This document shows, piece after piece, positions 1-11,184 of a DNA stretch of 64,000 nucleotides. A program made the position numbers and the translations under genes. The notes under the pieces were generated by a model. The model did no database searches. It saw only the letters and a list, made by a program, of their open reading frames with translations, and had not been told where the DNA came from. This DNA is from Geosiphon pyriformis. Taxonomy: Eukaryota > Glomeromycota > Glomeromycetes > Archaeosporales > Geosiphonaceae. The DNA lies in the NCBI GenBank assembly GCA_016748015.1, contig JAAOMT010000617.1:380635-444634 (forward strand), given 5' to 3'. Numbering within the stretch: the first letter of the stretch is position 1; each line of letters opens with the position of its first letter.

Positions 1-87
1 ATAATGCATCTTCCACAATTTTGCCTTGAATTTTAAATTGGAGGTTTTCTTTCATTAAATTTAAAAGTTTTTTCTTTGTTAGTTTTC

Positions 88-530
88 ATGTCTCAAAAAC
101 CAGTTGTTTTATTCAATAAGAATTTGGCTGATGAATGGAAACGTATCGCTGAGGGTATGAAAAAAGAAGAATGGCGTGTTAGATGTGAGAAAATATTCCA
201 TAATTTTTTTGTCAAGTTAAAGATCTGGTAAAATTATCTCATCTTTCCGATTTTTCTTAAAACCGATTATTTCGTGTGCTATCTTTAGATGTGGAAAGCA
301 CACAGGCGACTCCCGGGGTATTTTTTCTATGGGCATTAAGTTTCTCAATCATTTTTGAATACTAATTTGTAAATCTATTTGAATAGGACATTACTTTCAC
401 GAAATCCAATATTACTTTTCTATGCCTCACTAGTAAAAATTGGGAGTTATTAACTTTGGATGCACAGAAGCATGAACTAATTCGTCAGTGTGTTGAGAGG
501 CAAAGTTCAGAATATTCACCGTCGAAATAA
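88..530 (+). CDS. Small two-exon gene, product unknown
   Basis: Proposed exons are 88-227 and 434-530, with a GT-AG intron (228-433) of 206 bp. Joined, they give 237 nt, an exact multiple of three, encoding 78 residues that start MSQKPVVLFNK and end SEYSPSK before TAA. If the intron were not removed, the first exon would stop at 229-231. The protein is charged (EWKRIAEGMKKEEW), with no signal peptide or membrane segment, and I recognise no family. It is convergent with the IFRD gene and outside the transposon mass, which favours a host gene. The start is the first ATG. The splice model rests only on phase and GT/AG sites, so the intron and the gene itself are tentative. Confidence 0.4.
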
Positions 531-1038
531 AATCGTTTTTTAATTGAATTTTGATTAGAAAGTTAAAGGATAATGGATTGTGATGCTAATATTTTTCTAT
601 GTTTATTTTAAAGAATTCAACTTTCAAAACAACTCAGCCTTTGTTGTTAAAATTAATAATTTACTTAAATTATTATTTATTAATGATTTTTTATTAATAA
701 AATTGTTTTAAAAGTCAGTTTTAAATTAAAATATAATATAAATTGTGTCATAATTAAAAATCAAAAATGCCCATTGTAACAATCTTAAGAATTAAAAATT
801 TCATTTGTATGCCAAATTTTTCGTTGACATTCAGGCAAAAGGTTTAATTTAAAAATTTCAATGAAATACTTTTTAAAAGTTTATTCACAGGAATAAGATG
901 TAGAATAGATGGTGAAAGAACTATACTCAATAAAGCATTTAAAAAAAAACAGCAAAAAATTCGAATCTCAAAATGAATATTCGATTGTACTGTGCGAATG
1001 GAAACTATATTTTTCAACTTATATCATTTATGAGGAGA

Positions 1039-2944
1039 TTAGCCAACTTCTAGATACTCTCCTCGTTTATTACTTTTCCGGTTTTTCAAATATTTGCTCT
1101 TCGCTTTTCGTTTTGAAATCAAGGTATCAATGTCAGAGCCAGCCGTGTGAAAGCTCATCGAAGAGGCTGGGAGACTTCCTTTAGGCACCATCAATGAAGG
1201 AGGTGGTGAGAATTCGAATATGGATTGTAAGAGTTCGTTCTCTTCAAAGTGTACATGCAACCCTTCGCCCAAGGCGTCGCGAAAAGCATTCAGCTGAGCA
1301 ATTTTCGCCCATGAAGAGAAGTAAATAGTTTGTTTTTTGAACTTTAGCTTTTCCTCGACGCCATCACCCTCCTTTCAAAAAACAGATTAATAAAAATATT
1401 GGGGATTAGCAACTGATCCTTTTATCTAAATTTCCCAAGAAAAATTTACCTCAACCGTCCTCAAAATATCCCTAAACGCCGATCTTTGGGTCTTACGTTC
1501 AGCTTTTCCGCGTCGTCGATTGCTATCGGTGGCGAGTCTGTTAAGAAGTCGGATCAACCGATCAATATCATCATAATCAACTTCATCCTCGTCGGACTAA
1601 CAAGATATGAGATAAGGTATAAAGAAGTGTTTAAAGGGAATATAAGACGTAGTAAAAAGGTGATAAGAAGTTTTGCCTCAGTATCTTGATGATCCCATTC
1701 TTCAGCTGGTTCAACCCTTCCACCAATCCCCAAGGTTTCGAACATCAAGGCAATATTTTCACCACTTGCTATACGAACTTCCATTGTCGTAGATTCAAGC
1801 TGTTTAACGTGCATAGGCATTACACGTTTAAATTCAGTGCGAGCTCTAACTGAATCTCGATTATCGCCCCATAACCCGGAATATAGCAAACCATATGCAT
1901 TTAAAGCATTAGTAAGAGAAGTACCATTGTCAAGTGCATTGATACTTTTGCCATTAGTCCCAATGATATCGGCAAAAAATTCGAGCAATTCTAAAGCCTC
2001 TACTTTAGAGGCTGCGATGAAGCAAACAAGGCTTAAAGTATTGATACACTATGGGCAAATATTAAAAGGTGTTAGTTCAGCTCGCGTCGAAGAATGCAAG
2101 ACTTCCAAAATTAATAACATACCATACTCTTAACCTCACTAGAAGCCGTATTGATTATTGTGTACTTGAGCAATTGAATCACATCCTGATACATAGATTC
2201 TTGAGACTGGCCAAGAGTAATGAAAAGTAGAGACATGACTAAAGTTCATGACAAATATTTAACAATTTGAAAGCTTCTAACAATTTTCCAGATCATGTGA
2301 ATAAAAAACATACCTTTTGCGGCAAGTCTATTTTCTTTGTAGCTTTTATCTTTTTTGATAGATCGATTTAATAAATCTAACAAGGTCTCCCGTCGAGACA
2401 GAAGCAGATCGGCGGCATATTTATGGGACAATAAGCGAATTAATTTGGCTAGTGCCTCTTCGCGGGCGCTATTGATAAATAAGATAATAAAGAATGGGAA
2501 ATATGATCAAAGTTTTTCTAATTGTTATGTTCTTCGAATTTCAATATTATCACGAAATCGAAAAAAATGTATAGTTCAATGAGATTTTGATAACCAGGGA
2601 GCGGTCACAACCCAATTAGACAGTAATTGATGTTGTAGGGAATATATTTTTTAGTCGAAACACAAGTCACACCTGGTTCTTTTCTCTTCCAATTGTTCAA
2701 CACTCTGCACTACTTCTTCATCCCAGTTCACAATTAGTTCTTCGCGCTCCGCGGAATGACTAACAGTAGAAGCCCACGAATCTACGGTATCACCAGAAGT
2801 TTCACTCCAAACATCTTCGTCAGAGGTGGTGTGGCGGCTACTCGGCTGGGTATTGCCGTTTGAAAATACTACGGTTAACGGAGAGGCGTTATTACTTTGA
2901 CGCCGGGAACCACGAGCTGCTTTCTTGCGTAGGTTTTGTGACAT
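1039..2944 (-). CDS. IFRD-family transcriptional co-regulator homologue
   Basis: Six exons on the - strand: 2944-2673, 2468-2314, 2238-2123, 2048-1677, 1596-1450 and 1371-1039. They sum to 1395 nt (464 residues plus TAA) and all junction phases agree. Exon 1 is a basic and Ser/Thr-rich N-terminus (MSQNLRKKAARGSRRQ). Exons 2-4 are a helical-repeat region (RRETLLDLLNRSIKK; VRIASGENIALMFETLG, the counterpart of the ASGESLALLFE segment of animal IFRD). Exon 5 has LATDSNRRRGKAERKTQRSA followed by FRDIL, a hallmark of the family. Exon 6 is the conserved C-terminal domain (LHVHFEENELLQSIFEF) ending in a basic tail. Animal IFRD1/2 are nuclear transcription co-regulators, and IFRD proteins are also reported to bind ribosomes; the role here is inferred by family. 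It is the only clearly intact conserved host gene in the window. Confidence 0.9.
1597..1676 (-). other. GC-AG intron of the IFRD gene
   Basis: Exon 4 of the IFRD gene must end after GAG at 1677 to keep phase and family similarity on both sides. The next bases are GCAAAA rather than GT, and the acceptor is TTAG at 1597-1598. No in-phase GT donor lies nearby. GC-AG is the commonest non-canonical U2 intron class. The intron is 80 nt. Confidence 0.6.
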
Positions 2945-3640
2945 TATTTCTCAATGTGAAAAAAATAATTTTGTTGATTTGATCCCCGAAAAATAGATCA
3001 AGAAAAAATTTTAAAGGTTTTTTGGATTATATACTAAAACCAGAATGCACTGGAAAATACGCAGTTTTTACTCCCAATTGCGTATATAATATCTTTAATT
3101 TTAAGTTGTTTGTGTGTGATGACATCCTGACGCAATTCTCCGAGATGTGCCAAATTTGGCTTAGCCGATATTTGTAATTGAAAAATATTATATGTTATTA
3201 ATTATTAAAGTCATTTATATTAAAATTCAATTAAACAATTTATTGGAAATTTTTTGATTAAAATTATTATGCTATTTTTTAAGTATTTTAAAAAAAATAA
3301 TCTAAATAAAATACTTTGTTTTAGAAACTATCTTGGAAAATCATGTGACTTTCGACTTATATATATAATACCAAACAAATAATATAAATTAATTTTATAT
3401 AAAACTATATAATACTTATATTATATAAAATATTACATAACTATTTAGAATGATTACATAAATATAATATATGAATAATTGATTAAAAAAATCAGAAAAT
3501 ATGTTATTAATGTAGTTTTATTGTTAATTAATTATTATTAATTAAATAAAAAAATACAAAATAAATATATATTTTTTTATTATTAATTTTAACAAGTAAG
3601 GTCCAAACATTACTTAAAAAAATACATCAAATAATTAATC
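2945..3640. promoter_or_regulatory. AT-rich upstream region of the IFRD gene
   Basis: About 700 bp between the IFRD start codon and the first recognisable LINE sequence. It is strongly AT-rich with long A and T runs and no ORF of note. It should hold the IFRD promoter and 5' untranslated region, but no specific element can be named. Confidence 0.4.
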
Positions 3641-3699
3641 TAAGCTAAGTATAAATCATGCATTTGCTACATGTGACCAGCCACTTAAATCAATTAAAA

Positions 3700-5688
3700 C
3701 AATATTATATACCTATATAAACCAAGACTGGGTTTTCAATACCTAAAAAAAATAAACAAGATTTACAAAATCTGAAACTAATACTAAATATCTCAACAAT
3801 ACCAAGCAATTTAGATACATTATCAAAAAACATCAATGATAGTCCAGAAACTGGAACCAAAGTTGAACTATCACATAAAATTAGCTTATTCTTCTCTATA
3901 AAGACATAATATTTAGTATGGACCAGCCAAATCTTATCTTTAAAAGCAAGACAGAATCTACATATAAAGTTTACTACTTTCTAACCTGCAATTTTGGAAT
4001 CTTTAAAGACAGATACAGTTTCTTGAAACCAATTATTAAAAACAAAGCCCTTACACAGAGCCATATACATTACAATATTTAAAACACAGAAGAACAACAA
4101 CTAAAACACATATAAAAAAGAATAAGAAAGATCAGAAAATACATTCCAAGTGTTTGCATAGGCATCTAACAAGTGATGGCAAACAGAATTATCTACCATA
4201 CAAGAAAAAACATAGTCCAAAATCTCAATACCACCACAATACAAACACAACACACTGGGATAATGCTTGTCATATAGGCATTTCCAAACAGCAATTAGCA
4301 GTCAATAATACAAAGCTTTCATAAAGTATGTGTACACACTAGTAATAAACTTATTAGTGAAACCAGCAGCCATATATAAATTAGGATGTCACACCAAGGA
4401 TAAGCTAAGCCAATTAACATCTGAGAGTAAACTATTGTCTAAAATCCTAAAGCCAGAACCAATCTCCTATTATACATGATAAACAGATTGAAAGATTCCA
4501 CAAACAAAATATCTAGAATTGCCAAAAACAATACTATTTTTAGCCAAAATATAACATTCTTTCAATCAGAGGGAAAAGTACCAAAAAGAAAAAGATACAA
4601 CATTAGCAAGTGTATTAGCATGAATATTACCCAAAACACTTGAATGACTCTTTATCTTGTGCCAGCTAATGTTTAAATTTTTTTTCCAAACAATGTTTAC
4701 AATATGCTAATACTTGATTCAACACTAATTCTTATAATCCAGATACACTAGATCCAAGTCTAATTTGCACACATCCAAAGCAGTCTAACTGTTTGTAAAA
4801 AGATAAACTGAGCTAAGAAAGAGAACATACTCAAAAGCCAATACAATAGTTTATAACTTAACCAAAATAAAAAACATTAAACCAGAAACCTTAATTCTTA
4901 AATCCAAGTTTATGTCCTTAAAAAAAACTGACACATCAGCTCTCATGTTAGCTTTTTTCAAGTTCCTTAAAGATTCATCTGTATAAACAAAAAAGTTACC
5001 AGCCTCAACATTCAACAAATGATTACAAATTATTCTAAATTCACTAGAATCAAGAACATTTAAAGATCCAAGAACATCCAGAGATGAAAAACAAGTAAAA
5101 AAAGAATCTATTTTATCAAGGAAGTCAACCAAAAGTCTAAACCAATTAGGAACAGAGCCACATAGATCTAGCTTTTTCTAATACTTGAAGGTCTTCCAAT
5201 TAAAAACAACACCATTTCAACTGTAAAGTTGGTTCACAAAAGCTATACCATATTGTCAAAATGAATGAAAAAACCTAAAGAAATCAGACTTACTAAGAAT
5301 AACCAACATGAAAATTCCATCTTAAAAACAGAAAAAATTGTTTATTAGACTATCCAAGAACAAATTGTACTTAAAAAAAATACAAATCACATTTGTTAAA
5401 AAGTTATTAAGTGGACTGATTTTAACACAAACTGAAAAACTTAAAGAATAAAGTGGATTTCAACTCAAAACTTGCAAGTCATGAAACTTGTACAAAAACA
5501 AACAACCCAAAATTTCAACAAAGTTTACAAAACACACAATAAAAGCCAACTTGCTTTTAGTTTAAACTTGTTCAAAAGTTTTTAAATTGTACAAAAAGAA
5601 ATGATAAAACACATCACTAGAGAAATTGAAAGGCAAACTGGCTTTTAACTTTAGGTTTTTGTAAATTAAAATATTCCATTTATTACAC
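3700..5688 (-). pseudogene. LINE RNase H and CxxC tail
   Basis: At 4851-5132 the - strand has FVYTDESLRNLKKANMRADV, the RNase H start (YTDGS) with Gly changed to Glu. Near 4680-4620 it reads ISWHKIKSHSSVLGNIHANT, the RNase H WHKVKGHSG..GNExAD box with Asp changed to Asn. Near 4270-4190 is SVLCLYCGGIEIL..VFSC, a C-x2-C...C tail seen after RNase H in LINEs. Sequence similar to the element's C-terminus continues to about 3720. The stretch 5200-5688 is the decayed RT-RNase H connection with no recognisable motif. Confidence 0.65.
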
Positions 5689-6669
5689 TGTTACCAGAGG
5701 TTTTTGGTCTCTTTTCTGTAATGTTGTTAATACTTATTTGCTGTGAATTCACGTTTTCTGGATGTGGTTGAACCTCCAATAACTGAATTTATTTTCAATT
5801 TATCTCCTATAATTTGAACTTGCTGGGCTTATATGTGGAATGGCCAATTCTGTGCCAGTTGCTTTATGTAGTTACGTTGTAGTAAACATCAACTCTTTCC
5901 CAGGAATTGCTCATCTGGAAGCTCACTAAAAATGTGTAGTTACTTTGCTGTGAAAGTCAACTCTTCTACAGGAATCTCGTCTGTAGACTACCCTAATGAT
6001 TATAATAAGAAAAGAAAAGAAAAATAAAAGAAGTGTAAAAGAAATAGGATTTTATCAAGAGAAACGTTTTCTATCCAGGCCTGGAGTCACTAACAGTTTA
6101 CTGAAATTGGTAGCTAATCAATTTCAAAATGTTAGTTGGGTTTTGGGGATTTTCCAAGTACAATAATTAAAGAATTTGGTTTTTTAAATTATTTAATATT
6201 TATTTCTTTTTGTGTGTATAAGAATGGTTTTAAGAGATAAATCTAAAGTAAGATACATTTTCTTAAAGAAAGAAGCTCTTCTTTTATACAACTTGTCATA
6301 ACACTATTCTATGAACTTGAACTTTGCTATTTTCTACAATTTTGCTGAACTAAAGATACATTTCGGCGAACTACAAGTTATTTCTGCGAACTATTAGATA
6401 TTTCAGTGAACTATCAATTATTTTGGCAAATTTCTATAAATTTTGGTGAACTTTTGAATGTTACATAGTTCGGGGTATTGCATGATTGATCATTGCAATT
6501 AGATTACATTTGTGTTGTATACAATTTGGGTTATTAATTAAATGATAATTTCGGACATTCTTTGCTAATGTAATAAGTGATAATTTGAAACAATAATATA
6601 TGCTAATTAATGATAGAAATTATGAGATAGTTTCATGCTAAATGATATCTCTAATTTTGTTTGGTAACA
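5689..6669 (-). repeat. 3' LTR of A1
   Basis: 981 bp with 7-bp terminal inverted repeats TGTTACC/GGTAACA. On its sense (-) strand it holds the TTCGCCGAA array (about 6341-6450) and then TATAAAAG. The PPT of the element is directly to its right (6670-6685, - strand reads GGAGGAGGTTA). Confidence 0.9.
6281..6450 (-). promoter_or_regulatory. A-family U3 motif array and TATA box
   Basis: Six copies of a near-palindromic motif (consensus on the element's sense strand GTTCGCCGAAAT) lie at about 6448, 6428, 6408, 6388, 6368 and 6347: four spacings of 20 bp and one of 21 bp. On the sense strand they come before TTGTATAAAAG (near 6285-6295). This is the order upstream array then TATA expected of a U3 promoter. 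The same array is present in every A-family LTR here, with 5 to 8 units. Confidence 0.7.
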
Positions 6670-6705
6670 TAACCTCCTCCTTAAAACTGAGCTCTGTCGA
6701 AGTCT

Positions 6706-7107
6706 AAGTATTGTCTGTTGTTGTGGTTCAAGTTGTCTCATGTTGATTTGAGATAGTTTTTCCATGACAACATGGTAGTTTTCGGAGCTGGGGTTTGGGT
6801 TGGTTTTTGATATTGAATGTCCAATAATTTCAGAGAAATCGGGAACTATTTGGAGTAATTCTTGTTGAAATATATTACTGTGAATAACTCCAATTTCTAA
6901 ATTATTTAATAAAATTATGGGGTAGTTATTGGGGTTGTAAAAAGTAACTCAGACTTTTTTTGTTCCTTTTGGAATATAAATGTTTGGGATCAAAATATTA
7001 TGTTCCAAGCAAACTTGTTCATTGAATTCAAAAATTTGTTGTGTGGTTATTGACTTTGGGCAGATGTAGATTTCCGGATGTTCTCCAAAAGGTGAGATAG
7101 TAATTGG
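6706..7107 (-). pseudogene. A1 dUTPase-RT connecting region, joined to ORF3 end
   Basis: Reads the polyprotein segment after dUTPase (PITISPFGEHPEIYICPK; later VVMEKLSQINMRQLEPQQQ) in the frame of the upstream domains, with a few stops. At about 6706 it switches within the shared bases ACAGAC to the final part of ORF3, then PPT and LTR. All RT, RH and IN sequence is missing. The function of this connecting region is unknown; it is conserved in A3 and A4. Confidence 0.7.
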
Positions 7108-7709
7108 TTATGGAAGTCTGAGAATCTGGTGGGATGTGTTAAGAGCTATATTAACTGGAACTGTGAATTGTCCAGTTGAACCAAAACCTTGGGTTCCTCT
7201 ATCGCTTTTTCCTAATTGTTCTCTTTGATTGACTAGTTGCAAACCCGAAATGTTGATTAAGAGTAGGTAAATAGCTTGGGCAATTTTTTCAGCATGTTTG
7301 ATCTTGAATGGTTTGTCAGTTTCATTTTGAAACATCACTGTTATGTCTCCAGTATATCCAGCATTGATTATTCCTCCTCTGACATTGATTCTTTTGCTTG
7401 CCAGAGAGGACTGGAAGACAATTTGAACCATTGCTCTTGGCGGGATTTTGAGTGCAATGTTGAGGTTGATTTTTGTGAGAGATTTGGGTTTGAGAACAAG
7501 AGTATCCTTGCCTGGATATCTTAGGTCATATTCAGCATCAATTTCGTGTGCTTTTTCGGGTTTTATTCCTTGTCTGTTGTTGTTGAAGTATTTAAGTTGT
7601 AAGGCAGGCTGATTTTTGATAAGGTAGATGGGTGTTGTTTCAATTTTTTCCATTTCTTCAGGTTCTCCGAATTCAATTTCATTCTCATCATTTTCGCTGG
7701 GCAAGGGAA
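7108..7709 (-). pseudogene. A1 dUTPase domain, catalytic Asp lost
   Basis: dUTPase hydrolyses dUTP to dUMP and pyrophosphate, limiting uracil in DNA. The five motifs of the trimeric family are visible in order: I EYDLRYPG, II QSSLASK (family RSS), III GGIINAGYTGDI, IV AEKIAQAI, V RGTQGFGSTG. Motif III should read GVID.xY; Asp has become Asn, and the motif II Arg is Gln, so this copy is probably inactive although its frame is open (part of a 270-residue ORF). The motif III Tyr, which excludes ribose in this family, is kept. It sits between the Cys module and RT. Confidence 0.85.
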
Positions 7710-8340
7710 TACTAAGAGCATAGCATTCAGGACACCATTGCTCATCGTAAGGCATAATGCATTTTTCACATAGCCTAATGTTTATTTGCTCTAATTGTTG
7801 AATTTGAGCTTCTTGGGTCGGGTAGGTGTGACTTGCAATTTGGTGGTAGACTTCTACTTTATCTTTGTAATTGAATCCAGCTAATTTCATGGTATATTTA
7901 ATATATTCTGCTTCCTTCATTTAACAAACATCTTCTTTGGTAGCTCCATTAATTAATGCCATTGCTAAGTCGAAAATTATCTCAGCATTATAAAGATAGT
8001 GATAAAGTTTGTTGAGAGCACTATTGTATGCTGCATTAAAGAGTGTTCCTCTTTTTACTTTTTCTGAAATTGATAAAGCATATTGGCAGGTCTGATTGTA
8101 GACGCCTCCTCTCATTGCTACATCAATCCAATTGCATTCTTCTGGTAGCATCTCTCCACAAGTCAAACAAGGGGTGTTGTCCCATTTTCCGCTCCTTTTT
8201 ATTAGATGGCCCTATCGCTCTCTGTGGTAAGCTTTGCAGTAATAACAAGTATAATTCTCATATTTTTCTTCAGGCAAAATGCAGGCTCTCATTGATGATA
8301 GTTTTTTGTGACAGTCCTTACATTTAAGGGGAATATAGGG
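7710..8340 (-). pseudogene. A1 cysteine-rich (probable zinc) module
   Basis: Starting at the Cys codon at 8322 it reads CKDCHKKLSSMRACI, then CYYCKAYHRER, CLTCGEMLPEE, a helical stretch (AAYNSALNKLYHYL) and a second cluster CEKCIMPYDEQWCPECYALS near 7770-7720. CxxC pairs spaced this way suggest one or two zinc ribbons or treble clefs. I cannot name a family. It is encoded between PR and dUTPase in families A and B, so it is part of the polyprotein. One Cys of the copy in A3 (CKACHRKR) is Tyr here. A few stops interrupt the frame. Confidence 0.7.
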
Positions 8341-8379
8341 GCATTGTTTCCTTGGTTTGGGTTTTGAGTAAGGTATATT

Positions 8380-8955
8380 TCATCCAAAAGTTTCGGGTTT
8401 AGTGTATGGGGTGAAATGTTCTTGTTCTGTTTCATCGGCCCAGTTGGACATTGATCCAAGAGCCATGAATGTTTCAATTATTGGTTTTTCTTCTTCCGGT
8501 TCAAATTCAAAAGCTGGGGCTTTTTCAGAGCATTTGTTGAATGTACTACAAATGGCAGGTACCCGGACATGTTGTCCTTGGTAGAAGATTGTTAACTCTT
8601 GTGTTTCCCAATTCAGATTAGCATTGGTTTCTTGAAGCCAATCATTTCCAATGAGAGCTTGATACTGAGATGTGTCCATTACAAAAACTTTAACTGGAAT
8701 GGTGATTCCATCAAGAGTGAATGGAAAATTGTCAATTTCTCCTACTGGGGTCTTTTTCATGCCATCGGCAGTGACAATTACTGTTTGAGCTGGTCGGTCG
8801 ACATTTCTTTTCAACTGTTGCATTAACTGGTAAGTAATAATGCTTTCAGCGGATCCACTGTCTAGGATCAAGCGAATTGGCTTTCCTTCTACTTCAGCTT
8901 CTGTGTACATTGCAGTGATGGCTTTTTGCTTATTAGCCACTGCATTGCTAAGCAA
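8380..8955 (-). CDS. A1 aspartic protease domain, active-site motif intact
   Basis: An open 191-residue segment of the Gag-Pol frame. It contains the retropepsin active site LILDSGSAESI (near 8845-8880), the flap-side segment VTADGMKKTPVGEI and the second hydrophobic segment YQALIGNDWL, as in gag-asp-protease domains of Ty3/gypsy elements. It would act as a homodimer to cut the polyprotein. It is the only one of seven PR copies in the window that keeps Asp-Ser-Gly. It is an internal domain, so the Met at 8955 need not be a start. Confidence 0.8.
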   Translation of the reverse strand: MLSNAVANKQKAITAMYTEAEVEGKPIRLILDSGSAESIITYQLMQQLKRNVDRPAQTVIVTADGMKKTPVGEIDNFPFTLDGITIPVKVFVMDTSQYQALIGNDWLQETNANLNWETQELTIFYQGQHVRVPAICSTFNKCSEKAPAFEFEPEEEKPIIETFMALGSMSNWADETEQEHFTPYTKPETFG

Positions 8956-8999
8956 GAATGGTGATTCATTTGCTTCAAATTCAAAAGGAAAGATATCAG

Positions 9000-10797
9000 A
9001 AAGATTGGCGTTTTCAGCAATTCAGGCTGGTGGAATAGTGGTGTGGTTATGAGAAGAGTTTTGTTGTTGTTGTGCTGCAGCTCTACCTTCCGAGAGTGCA
9101 ATATGGTGAAAATCCTGTTCTTCTAGCATTGTTAAATAACTGGGTTGAGTATGGTACTGGTTGGGTCTTGTTTGAGTGGTATTTTGGGGAACCAATTGGT
9201 TGTTCGAACTGATTCTATTGTTGTTTACTTGGTATCGGTTTTGTGGTGTAAATTGATTTTGTGTAATCAGTTTTTGAGCAGGTACTTGATAATGTTGGGT
9301 GGGTGGTTGTTGGTATTGCTGTTGGATTGGTTGTGGGGCAGGCTGATAATAGTTATTTTGGTATTGGGGTCTTGGTGAATAGTAAGCTGGTAGTAATGGT
9401 TGATAATAAGATTGCTGTGGTGGAGAGTAACGTTGATTACCCCTATTTTGTTGGTCTCATTGCAGCTTTCTGCAATCTCTTTTCCAGTGGCCAGAGATTC
9501 CACAGTAATGACAATTCTGGGGCTGGTTGTTGGAAAGTGGTGCAAAGTTATTTTGATTTCATCTTTGGGATGGTTGATATCTTTGGGCTTGTTGTTGTTG
9601 TTGGTTGGTAAAATAGTTTTCGACCTTCTTTGTGAGTTGGTCAATTTTTTTCTCAGCTGCTAAGCTGGTTTTTCCAATTGCCAAATTTACAAGTTTTGTA
9701 CAATTGGCTTCTTCCATGGCCATTTCGTATCTTTTCGCATGCTGTATGGCAGAGTTTAAATCTTCTGGCACATGTGGGTGAACCTTTTTAATTAGTTTAT
9801 CTTTTAGACCAGTGATAAATTGATCCAAGATTTGAGCATCAGAATAATCGTTTGTCTCGAGTTGGCAAATCCGTCTGAGAAGTTTGTTGAATTTCCCAAT
9901 ATAAGTCATAACGGATTCGGAGGGTTCTTGTTTGATATTTCAAAAATGATTGCGAAGAGTGATGGAGGTATTATTGTCAGTGAACTGTTCAAGGAAGGCT
10001 GCTTTGAAAGCATTCCAATCATTAAATGGGGTGGCAAGGTTTTCAAACCATTTTCCTGCTGTTTCTTTGAGAAAGTAGGGTATTGTTCTTAACATTCTGG
10101 CAGCATTCCATCCATTTCCATCTCCAGCTTTAGTAACTTGGTCAAGCCATTCTTGGGGACTGGTCTCAATATCTTCTCCATTGAATTCAGAGATTTTTGC
10201 AATCTATGTTGTCATTTCGTCTTCTTCGTTTTCACTGTTTATTGATTCTTCTTCAGTTATTTCAGAGTTGTTTTTTTCGTTTGCTGCTGTCTCAGAGTGT
10301 TTACTTTGATTTTCAGCTAGAAAATCAAGGAGATTGAAACTAGTTTGAAGGGGTTTTTGTTGTCTGGTAGGACTTCTGAGTGATGTAAAATCTTCTGGTC
10401 TTGCAAATTGATTCAAAGGTAAATTAGGTGTTTGTGCTTGTGCAAGTGAAGCTGGAAAAAGTGTGATAATAAGTGGAAGTTTTGAACTGGTTCCTTGTTC
10501 AGGTGTTTGTAAATGTTTGGCAGTTGTTTTTGGTAGTGTTGGAGTATTTGGGGTGGTTCTTGAATATTGCTTTAATTTGTTTTTGCCTCTGTTGCTTGTT
10601 TCTGTTTCCGATTTAAAATCAATAGTGTATTAAGACTGCACTGGATATGTTTCTTCACAGTATTTGATAATGTTAAAATTAAGTTCATGAAAGTAAGTGG
10701 CAAGTGTTTCACTATTAAGGTCTTCAGTTCCCAACTGTGAATAGTGTGCTAAATTATTGTAAAGGTTGCTTCTAACTTCTGAGATATTGTAATTTCC
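9000..10797 (-). pseudogene. A1 Gag (capsid and CCHC knuckle), 5' end in gap
   Basis: Capsid-like segments are readable at 10204-10416 (acidic, EEESINSENEEDEMTT) and 9559-9909 (YIGKFNKLLRRICQLE..ILDQFITGLKDKLIKK), then a knuckle CHYCGISGHWKRDC at about 9520-9473. A long Gln/Tyr/Pro-rich tail leads into PR in the same frame. The N-terminal part is lost in the N run. Several stops (TGA, TAA, TAG) interrupt it. Gag would form the particle and bind RNA. Confidence 0.75.
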
Positions 10798-11184
10798 NNN
10801 NNNNNNNNNNNNNNNNNNNNNNNNNNNNNNNNNNNNNNNNNNNNNNNNNNNNNNNNNNNNNNNNNNNNNNNNNNNNNNNNNNNNNNNNNNNNNNNNNNNN
10901 NNNNNNNNNNNNNNNNNNNNNNNNNNNNNNNNNNNNNNNNNNNNNNNNNNNNNNNNNNNNNNNNNNNNNNNNNNNNNNNNNNNNNNNNNNNNNNNNNNNN
11001 NNNNNNNNNNNNNNNNNNNNNNNNNNNNNNNNNNNNNNNNNNNNNNNNNNNNNNNNNNNNNNNNNNNNNNNNNNNNNNNNNNNNNNNNNNNNNNNNNNNN
11101 NNNNNNNNNNNNNNNNNNNNNNNNNNNNNNNNNNNNNNNNNNNNNNNNNNNNNNNNNNNNNNNNNNNNNNNNNNNNNNNNNNNN
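10798..11184. other. Assembly gap (387 N)
   Basis: A run of N from 10798 to 11184. By comparison with A4 it should contain the first part of gag, the PBS and the inner end of the A1 5' LTR. In A4 the corresponding stretch is roughly 500-550 bp, so the gap length is probably only an estimate. Confidence 0.95.

Noticed and set aside
3200-3600. Possible centromere-like or satellite AT tract
   Set aside because: AT-rich but no repeated unit could be found by eye.
6341-6450. Regularly spaced repeats resembling a CRISPR array
   Set aside because: Spacing is 20 bp in total with a 9-12 bp core, it lies within LTRs of a eukaryotic retrotransposon, and there are no spacers of CRISPR length and no cas genes.
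7108-7920. dUTPase as a captured host gene standing alone
   Set aside because: The same domain is in the same place and frame in five element copies, between PR and RT; it belongs to the element.
9145-9663. Long + strand frames rich in Val, Leu and Gly opposite the Gag tail
   Set aside because: They are antisense readings of the Gln/Tyr/Pro-rich Gag tail and are matched by similar shadows in A3 and A4.
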